DNA of 64,000 nt. Origin: Rhexocercosporidium sp. MPI-PUGE-AT-0058 (lineage: Eukaryota > Ascomycota > Leotiomycetes > Helotiales). Positions 57,141-64,000 of this stretch are shown piece by piece; the stretch's first letter is position 1, and the number at the start of each line of letters is the position of its first letter. Under the pieces are notes generated by a model. The model did no database searches. It was not told the DNA's origin and saw only the letters and a list, made by a program, of their open reading frames with translations. The translations under genes and the position numbers were made by a program. The stretch is from the NCBI GenBank assembly GCA_020746875.1, contig JAGTJL010000001.1, positions 310,001-374,000 on the forward strand. Reading direction: 5' to 3'.

Positions 57141-58147
57141 ATGAGTCCTTACGCCGCTTCTCACGCCAACCCCAAAGGCGCTGGTGATGCCCGCCCAACC
57201 GCCCTCCAAACCATTCATGAGAAGAACTTCAATGGCCAACTCACGGAAGAAGTTATAGTTATCACAGGTACCACATCCAGAATCGGCATCGAAACAGCTC
57301 GAGCCCTGTCCGTAACTGGCGCAACATTCATCTTGACACCTCGACACCTGAAGAATGCCGAGGCAGCTCTTACCGGTATCCTCGAACCTGGACGAGTCCC
57401 TCTCATGCAGATGGACAACGCTTCGGTCGCAAGCGTGAGAGCTGCTGCTCCGACTATCTTGGCCAATGCGGGTGGTAGCGTTAATATTCTTGTTGGAAAT
57501 GCTGGAATTATGGGAATCGAAGATTGACGCTCATGGGGGATGTGCATGAGATGCATTTCGCTGTCAATCATTTGAGTCACTTCCTCCACTTCCTGCTTCT
57601 CAAGCCTACTCTTCTCGCTAGCTCGACCCCGGATTTCAACTCTAGGCTGGTAATGGTGGCTTCGTCGGCTCATCGTGCTTGCACTCTACCTGAGAGTGAC
57701 AATTACAGCTTCCAAAAGGGAGGCTACCATTATGGTCTCAAGTTTGCCAATTCGAAACTCGCTAATGTGTACATGGCGAATGAAATCCATGGTCACTATG
57801 GGAATCAGGGTATGCATGCAACGAGTCTGCATCCTGGTGCGATAAACACTGGGTGATCTAGACATCTTGGAAGTGAGTTTGCGGAGAAGATCCTGAGTGA
57901 TGGGAAGATTATCAAGGTGCTGAAGAGTACGGAGCAGGATGTTACTGCGACGGTTTTGATTACTGTTGGGGGAGAGTGGGAAGGGAAGGGAGGTAGGTAT
58001 TTGGAAGATTGTGAGGAGGCTGAACGAGTGGTGGATGATGGGGAGGTTTTTGGGGTTGGTTGGGTGAGGTAGACTTATGATGCGGAGAGTGAGGCGAGAT
58101 TGTGGAAAGACTCGTTTAATATTGTTCGAGTGGAGGAGGATGGATGA
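57141..58147 (+). pseudogene. SDR (WW-domain-oxidoreductase-like) pseudogene
   Basis: Three lesions interrupt an otherwise recognisable 320-330-residue SDR. (1) Frame 1 from 57141 runs through VIVITGTTSRIGIETARAL (the third Gly of TGxxxGxG is Arg) and ILVGNAGIMGIED, and stops at TGA 57525-57527. The sequence continues one frame away with MGDVHEMHFAVNHLSHFLHF. (2) TGA 57854-57856 follows ATSLHPGAINTG. (3) TAG 58070-58072 precedes TYDAESEARLWKDS, and the original stop is at 58145-58147. The catalytic site reads FANSKLANVY where the family has Tyr-x3-Ser-Lys, so the Tyr is Phe. Both the cofactor and catalytic motifs have drifted, so loss of function is not recent. Confidence 0.88.
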
Positions 58148-58694
58148 GTCTACTGTACCGTCTTCGCGTTAGTCGAGAGCTTTGTGAAATGATGTCGGGT
58201 CCATCCAAGTTCAAGTAAACCTCGCTTTCGAAGTACCAAGTATACACACGCGAGCGTCGATGTGGTTAAGAATGCGCTTGCCAAATGAGTTAAAGACTAA
58301 GTCAACCTAAAGCCCTTTCAAATGGTGTATTTGTTCTTCAATTCCTTGGAACTGTCTTGGAATTCATCTTGCTCAAGTTGTTTGTATTCGAATCGCTGAC
58401 TCATAGCCCAACTCAGGTCGATTCCATCATAAATTCGAACTGTTCGCCAGAGATAGAGTCATAAAAAAAATTCCCCAGGCAGCTATTAAGAGTAAGCATT
58501 GTTACGCCCAGCTGAAGTCGTTGCCCGACTCGGCTGTACCCGAAGCCCGTTGCCTAGAATCCGAGACCTCATTTATTTCTCTTCTCATTCTAAACAACTC
58601 AAAAGCAATAAAGTCAAAACGATAACCCAGAAAAAACCTACATCTTTCACCAAAATATCCCTTCTGGAACCTATTCAAGAGGTCATCAACAGCC
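58148..58694. other. Intergenic
   Basis: 547 nt. The in-frame region just upstream of the Nudix ATG has no coding signature. Nothing else seen. Confidence 0.5.
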
Positions 58695-59264
58695 ATGGCA
58701 GAAACGCAACCTCAACCTCCAGCTCTATCACCATTCACATTCTCCCCCACCCTCTCCGAATTCAACGTCCCCATGAAAACCTACCTCTCCTCACCTGCCC
58801 TCCGACAACACCAAGCTATAGCTAGCGGCGCCCTAATCTTCTCACCCTCCAACAAAATCCTGATAATCCAACGCGCACCCAACGACTCCGCGCCCAACAA
58901 GTGGGAAATTCCCGGCGGCGGGGTCGACACGGACGACGCTACAATCCTACACGGTGTGGCCCGCGAAGTGTTCGAAGAGACTGGGCTGAATGTCACGCAC
59001 ATCAAGCGGCTGGTGGGATCTGGAGAGGGGTTCGCGTTTATGAGTAGCAGGGGATTGAGGATTGTGAAGTTTGCGTTTGAGGTTGAGGTGGTGAGTGGGG
59101 AGGAGGTGAAGTTAGATGTGAAGGAGCATCAGAAATTTCTTTGGGCGAGTGAGGAGGAGTGTAGGAGTGGTCTTATGGAGGATGGGTATGAGATTAATTT
59201 TACGGGGAAGGCGCACCAAAATTGTATTCTGGAGGGGTGGAGGTTGAGAAAGGAGGATGCGTGA
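58695..59264 (+). CDS. Nudix hydrolase
   Basis: Hydrolyses nucleoside diphosphates linked to another moiety; substrate unknown. Intronless, 189 aa. A domain start at about residue 40 (HQAIASGALIFSPSNKILII) is followed by the Nudix box GGGVDTDDATILHGVAREVF, then EETGLNV. The metal-binding REVFEE core is intact. The first Glu of the G-x5-E-x7-REUxEExGU consensus is Ala. A beta-strand KFAFEVEVVSGEEVKLDVKE and a C-terminal helix close the fold. The N-terminal 30 residues are Pro-rich and variable in the family. The ATG at 58695 is the first in frame with good context (GCCATGGC). Confidence 0.9.
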   Translation: MAETQPQPPALSPFTFSPTLSEFNVPMKTYLSSPALRQHQAIASGALIFSPSNKILIIQRAPNDSAPNKWEIPGGGVDTDDATILHGVAREVFEETGLNVTHIKRLVGSGEGFAFMSSRGLRIVKFAFEVEVVSGEEVKLDVKEHQKFLWASEEECRSGLMEDGYEINFTGKAHQNCILEGWRLRKEDA

Positions 59265-59707
59265 TGGATCTGAATGAACACTTTGGAGATGAAATTCAGC
59301 TATTGAACAAGCCAGGATAAATTTCTTTGAGTTTCTTTTTTTTCTCTTAGAAAGTTTCTGCTGCTAAAAATCTGCTAGAAATACTACTAAGAATAACAAT
59401 CTACCGTTTTGATTTCGAGCTCCAACAACTTTACTGTGACACGGCCAGTGGCGGGGTAAAATTACCCCGCACTTGAATGAGGAAGCGAAGAGAAACTATC
59501 AGTGTTGATAATGCAACAGCAAATCTTCACTCTAGCTTTTTCCATCACATCATTGCTCTTGAATATATCCTTTTCTAACATTTGGAGAGAGTGTGATTTT
59601 CTTCAACCTCCCCATCTTCTATTTAAAATACGACACAAGATAAACGACGATGAAATGCCCTGAACATAAAAATTCCAAACGTACGACAGCATCTCACGCT
59701 ATTTGCA
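59265..59707. other. Intergenic with a perfect palindrome
   Basis: 443 nt, AT-rich. It contains the inverted repeat at 59451-59470. No gene seen. Confidence 0.5.
59451..59470. repeat. Perfect palindrome, 9-nt arms
   Basis: GCGGGGTAA (59451-59459), a two-base AA spacer and TTACCCCGC (59462-59470). The right arm extended to TTACCCCGCACTT is identical to 49258-49270. Two such ends abutting could be the scar or core of a small inverted-repeat element. Confidence 0.8.
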
Positions 59708-60290
59708 TCATGCCTTTGCTGCCGAACATTCAAAAGGACAGCGATTCACATAATGCCTGACCACACGATCGTAGCTGTGCTCCTCCGTTACAGTACAATC
59801 ATGCCGACTTTTATTCTTATCATCTGACCACTGTCCCTTTACCTTACGAGCATATGCGTACCTCAGTTCTATAATTTTGCCTGGCGATATAAAGTTCCCC
59901 ACCAGTATCGAAATATTGACTCTCGGCAGTGTAAGGAAGTTTGGAGGTGATCGATGCGGTCTTATAGTTTTTGAGTCCTATGTATTGCCGATCTCGTTGT
60001 ATTTATGATCGTACAGAAATGCGTTCAGGCCATCAGGTCCTTCGGTTCTTCTCCCAGCGTAGAGTGGTTGCCAAAGTACACATCTTGGGATCATCAACAG
60101 GAATACAGTATCTTCCAAGAACAGGTTCCACAATGACTGGTGTCAAAATTCCGCTGGGGCATGACTTGAATCTGTCAGTCTGCTTCTTGAGAGCTCACTA
60201 GGCCGTGTTGTAACTTACTTCTGGAAGCGGTAGTATTGGTAGACACAGAGGCAGAAAGGTCCGGTCTGTCCTTGTATTGATAAACACAAT
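59708..60290 (-). pseudogene. Degraded minus-strand coding remnant
   Basis: Protein-like stretches lie in sequence but in different frames. FKSCPSGILTPVIVEPVLGR leads on to CTLATTLRWEKNRRT. DGLNAFLYDHKYNEIGN follows, then SKLPYTAESQYFDTGGELYI, and finally VVRHYVNRCPFECSAAKA in the 59708-59902 frame. GTAAGTT at about 60218 and GTACGC near 59861 are candidate donors. No single splice arrangement joins everything. It may be the 3' part of the same gene as the next feature. Family unknown. Confidence 0.4.
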
Positions 60291-60427
60291 CGACCTGAAG
60301 TCAAGTTTCTATCAGGAAATCATTTCTTCACAAGGGCAGTCTTTCATTTTATCTCTGGGAACACGCACAATTGTTCTCTCAACGCAAGCCACTGAGGGGG
60401 TGGGCATTGCACAACTTTCTGTTGGCG

Positions 60428-62143
60428 TTACATCTCTGATCCCAGATTTTCTTCGGGAATGGTAAGTAACGCACTGTGATCGTACTTAAAGTGAGAGAGG
60501 AGGAACAGGGATTGCAAGCTGAAATGGGCCTTTCCCCATTTGTTAGGTAGGTCAGGATTCTTGACGCATCTCATCATTTTCTCGTTCTCTTTGATCTTGT
60601 TTATGATCTTTAAAATTCGGTCCTGGATCAATGATTTATTGGCCGTGAGAAGATCCATCATGTAAGCGTTGTAGGCCTTAGCCCAACTTGTAGGTTCAGT
60701 TTGATCGTTTAGATCTCTCTCGCATTGCTAGATCTTATCGAAATCGTGGCTAGTTTGGTTGTGAACAACTTCTCTTGGAATAGTGCTAGGGCTTTACTTA
60801 CAAGGTATAGTAGATAGCAGTATTTCTTTCTGAAAAGTATGCTACGACATCCGGCTTGTTTATGAAATCGATAGACAGTCCGCTTTGCTAATCAACAGGT
60901 GTTCCTAGGGACGGCTCATGTGAAAGGTTAGTAGACGACTTACGCATTGTTCTATGTCTGAAATAACAGACCAAAGTTTTTGCCAGCTCTAAGCTAAGAA
61001 CGGCTTCATTCGAGGCCAATGTGTTAGACCTGGGTTGAACATTGCCCCTCTGAGGTTGTTTATTCTTTCGTCGACGCCAGCAAATCTGCCAGAAAAAAGA
61101 ATCTTAGTATGGAATTAATGCTTATTGATTGGCTGGAGACAGGATTGACAGCTTACGCCCAGTTTCCAGGCATTGGATTGCTGTTTGATCCCAAAGACTG
61201 AAAAACTGGCTGTTCTCTCCCTGTCCAATTCCCGTATCTGGCTTATTGAACATGTCGATGAAAGCTTCACACCTGCTGTCATCCGGGCTTTTCAGTACAC
61301 TGTTGAAAAAGTCTTGTATGGTAGATAGCTCGTCTAAGTTAAGCCACAATCATTAGCTACTTATGTCATAATTTGAGGTTCTGCTCAATGATGTGTTGGT
61401 CTTTGTTCGACGAAAATTGGTAGATAGAACAACCCCTAATTTGCTATATCATCAGAAGTAGTGGAAGATGCATAAAGTCAAGAGGAATGATTAAATGCTA
61501 AAAGGAGAAGAACCATGGAAGATAAAAAGTACTTACATATGTGCTCGCTAGAAAGTCTTTTGGGGTTTGAGTTTTGGTCGTACGGCAGAGGAAAGTTTGC
61601 TTTAATTTGGTGGTATCCGGGTTTACCCTTCTGGTCAAAGCTGCAATAACGCAGGGGTTGTTTACGTCTTTCGGGGCCTGGCCGGGTACAACCCACCATA
61701 GCTTTAGGTAGATTCCATGAGTTATCCCCTGATCATGTATGTCGCATAGGAATCCGTTCATGTGACACCCGCAGGATCAGACTAGGAAGGAGTCTTAGTG
61801 ACACAATATGCTTGATGTGTTTACTCCATGTCTTGAGAAGTTTTGTTGCATCCATAAGACAGATTTAACTTGCCCTCAAGGTCTTATCAAAGGGCGCCGC
61901 GACCTTCTGAGGTCTCGGGTGTGGCCGAGCACGATTATCAAGCTCGGATCTGGCTTTGTAGAGCACCTCCCAATCTGGCTGATAGTCCTCACGATGCCGC
62001 GAATTATCTGGTCCTGGATCTCCTCTGGAATGTTGGCGAGGCCAACGAGAGGAGAAGCTCCCATTTGATTTATCGTATTTGCTAAGCCGTAGGTAGGGAA
62101 TGGTCTTGCAGGATACCAGTTGATGCAAAGGGAAGATGGTCAT
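60428..62143 (-). CDS. Multi-exon gene of unknown family, model unresolved (possibly decayed)
   Basis: Coding-like segments with introns lie along the minus strand. From 62064 comes GLANIPEEIQDQIIRGIVRT. From 61761 comes GITHGIYLKLWWVVPGQAP; an overlapping frame PLRYCSFDQKGKPGYHQIKA ends at a GTAAGT at about 61535. Upstream of a GTAAGC at about 61155 lies DFFNSVLKSPDDSRCEAFID, then FFSLWDQTAIQCLETG. At about 61086-60946 two frames are open, FAGVDERINNLRGAMFNPGL and NTLASNEAVLSLELAKTLVC. At about 60890-60800 is LSIDFINKPDVVAYFSERNT. The last exon (from about 60729) is the most convincing: CERDLNDQTEPTSWAKAYNA, MMDLLTANKSLIQDRILKII and NKWGKAHFSLQSLFLLSHFK, stop at 60428. Because overlapping frames stay open, I cannot choose one model. 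No known domain recognised. Confidence 0.4.
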
Positions 62144-63102
62144 GACACGGTGAACCTTGAAAGATGATACCTATGGTGGTATGCTTCTAATAATTTTAGT
62201 CATCATTGTTGGCCCTAGTCAGCTGTGCAACTGCTGTAACAATAAACGAACAAGAAATAATATTACTACTGCCTAATCTTCCTGTTTAGGTTAAAAAATT
62301 TTTCCCACGTTATAACCTCACATGGTTTTGATCACTCGACAGGCGATCCCCTTTAACTGTGATTCGGCGCACAGCCTGAAGAACGCTGAAGCACGCCTCT
62401 AACCACCCTATAGCTTAGCGAGCCTCGCTTGCTTTAGTGGCAAGATCTGAACAACCAAGCGCTAAATTCAGTGACATTTAGCGACTCGGTTCAGGTCGCA
62501 CAGCCTGAGCCAGTGTGCTTGTCGCAGTTAAGGGGATAGGTCCTACCACCGAGATATCATCATAAGATGCGCGATGACCTTTACTCTGAATCATCAGCCC
62601 CTAATTCTACTCAGTTGCAGATGAAGTAGGGTCTGGAATGGTTTCTCCTCTTGTCATCAACTATTTCTGCTACTAAGCCACTGATGCCTTGTCGGTGTTG
62701 TAGTGACAAGTAAATTAGTGCTCCTTCAAAGTGGCTGCTGGTGTCTGCAATATCAGAACTTAGAGCGTCTTCCGTCCCCCACCTCTTCTCTAGTCTTATA
62801 AATTAATCCTACGGGTTTCTACTATCTAGCCCTTCCCTTCTATATTACATGGCCACAGCTAAATCTCCATACGTGAATAGCTAAATCCCAATACGCTAAA
62901 TTTTTAATAACTTGGCGAGTGTCATCTATCAACCTTCCCGCGCCATACTAATTAATACTAAGTGGCAAGGGCCTTTAATGCATAGCATAAACCTTCATAA
63001 TTACGTAATTACCCCTGAGGCAAGAATTAGAGAAGTTGAAGCTATTCAAACTTAACTCAACACCTCAACGCACCTCTACCACCACCACTTATTATTGCTA
63101 CT
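62144..63102. other. AT-rich region upstream of the MULE transposase
   Basis: About 0.96 kb. The left part holds an imperfect inverted-repeat element (62345-62538). The rest is AT-rich with TAATTAATACTAAG-type sequence and should include the left end of the transposon; its terminal inverted repeat cannot be identified without the other end. Confidence 0.5.
62345..62538. repeat. Candidate MITE or foldback element
   Basis: ATCCCCTTTAACTGTGA at the left faces TCGCAGTTAAGGGGAT at the right. These are inverted copies differing by one indel and one substitution. Inside, CGCACAGCCTGA occurs twice in direct orientation (about 62369 and 62495). No target-site duplication is obvious. Size of about 194 nt fits a non-autonomous element. 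Confidence 0.5.
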
Positions 63103-64000
63103 ATGGATGCTCTTCCCCAAGCTTGTGGCCCTGCGCCCCCTGCAGCTACTTATAGTGATATTACTACTGGATTTGCTGCATTCCAAGCACATGCAAAAGC
63201 CAATGGATATGCTCTCTTACAACAAGACACTAAACCATTCCGTGTATTATTTGTCTGCGACCGCGCAGGTAAATACAACCCAAAGGGGAAGCGACCTGAT
63301 GTACACCCTTCCAAGAAACGCAAGAATACAGGTTCTAAGAAGTGTGGCTGTCAAATGAGGGTTACTTTAGCAAAGGACAGAGTGTCAGAGCAGTGGCAAG
63401 TGAAGGTTTTGGAGGCTACACACAACCATGCGGCCTCTGCAGACTTTACAGCTCATCCAGCACACAGAATTGCTTCTGTTCCTGCACAAATCCATGCTTC
63501 AATTAGCTCCTTAGCTAAGGCTGGTCTGTCAAACGCTCAAATCTTGTCAACTCTACGAGAGAAGGACTCTAGCATCTCACTAGTCTCTAAAGATATCTCT
63601 AATCTTGTGCAAAAAGAACGAAAGAAGGAGTTAAGTGAAAAGACGCCAATTCAGTGGCTTCTTGAGGTACGTATCTCTAATAGTCTTATATTCTATAACT
63701 TATAAGATATAGGAACTCCAGGCAAACGATTTCTCCCCTCAATATTACCCTCAAAGCGGCCCCTTACAACGACTCTTCTTTATACACCCAACTTCCCTCC
63801 AACTCTGGAAGCAGCACTCTGATGTTTTACTCCTTGATTGCACATACAAAACCAACCGATTCAACATGCCATTGCTGAATATATGTGGAATTACAGGGAA
63901 TAATATGGTAGTCCAGCTTGGGTTGGCATTTCTATCAGGGGAGACTCAGGAGGACTACACTTGGGCTCTTACACAACTCAGAGATTTAATGTCTCAGTAC
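63103..64000 (+). mobile_element. Mutator-like (MULE) transposase, 5' part, runs off the window
   Basis: DNA transposon enzyme. Exon 1 (63103-63666) and exon 2 (63713 onward) join in phase 0 across a 46-nt GTACGT intron. The N-terminal part has a FAR1/WRKY-GCM-like DNA-binding fold: FAAFQAHAKANGYALLQQDT; CDRAGKYNPKGKRP; a basic KKRKNTGSKKCGCQMRVTLA (zinc-binding CGC); and VLEATHNHAASADFTAHPAH (His pair). A helical linker follows (LAKAGLSNAQILSTLREKD). Exon 2 enters the MULE DDE domain with LFFIHPTSLQLWKQHSDVLL. The first catalytic Asp is in LLLDCTYKTNRFNMPLLNIC, followed by GNNMVVQLGLAFLSGETQED. The frame is open to base 64000, so the copy appears intact as far as seen. Confidence 0.88.

Overview
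The window is nuclear DNA of a filamentous ascomycete (Pezizomycotina; a leotiomycete or close relative would fit, but that is inference). The support is short introns of about 45-100 bp with GTAAGT/GTATGT donors and CTAAC-like branch sites, plus fungal-only families: HET, RTA1, Zn2Cys6, CON-6, an EI24/RRT8-type protein, FAS1 and Ser/Thr-rich wall proteins. All gene models were spliced by hand. Where an exon sum is quoted as a whole number of codons, the reading frame was followed through every junction.

Layout. 1-3.1 kb: tail of an amino-acid permease, then a cytochrome P450 broken by one nonsense codon. 4.4-6.6 kb: an intact SDR and an EI24/RRT8-like membrane protein on opposite strands. 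8.0-10.6 kb: a secreted Ser/Thr-rich protein with a duplicated internal module. 11.3-12.5 kb: a five-exon gene of unknown family hidden by its introns. 13.1-14.7 kb: a flavin disulfide reductase with a frameshift. 15.6-16.1 kb: a tiny CON-6 gene with a 10-nt first exon. 17.0-17.6 kb: a DUF421-like relic. 18.0-20.2 kb: a secreted Ser/Thr-rich protein with a CBM19-like Cys knot. 23.6-26.7 kb: trehalose-6-phosphate phosphatase. 28.1-30.7 kb: a Zn2Cys6 regulator. 31.4-32.6 kb: a heavily decayed flavin monooxygenase.

33.2-34.8 kb: an Arg/Ser-rich protein carrying degenerate helical repeats. 35.5-36.9 kb: a two-domain fasciclin GPI protein. 38.7-39.4 kb: a small coiled-coil ORF. 40.1-48.8 kb: three adjacent genes that look like a self-recognition or signalling neighbourhood. 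They are a predicted N-myristoylated cytosolic protein, a HET-domain protein convergent with it, and a patatin-fold/ankyrin protein divergent from the HET gene. The patatin domain keeps its oxyanion loop but has lost both catalytic residues. This trio is the best candidate for an undescribed system here.

49.6-53.7 kb: an RTA1 membrane protein and a nine-exon secreted LVIVD/choice-of-anchor-B-type protein. 54.5-59.3 kb: a possible hypothetical gene, a PHD-finger protein, a decayed SDR and a Nudix hydrolase. 59.7-62.2 kb: remnants of one or two minus-strand genes that I could not resolve. 62.3-64 kb: an inverted-repeat element and the 5' part of a Mutator-like (MULE) transposase that runs off the window.

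Two themes stand out. First, at least five recognisable metabolic genes are broken (P450, disulfide reductase, DUF421, flavin monooxygenase, SDR) while their neighbours are intact. Second, the right-hand 5 kb looks transposon-associated. No tRNA, rRNA or CRISPR array was seen.
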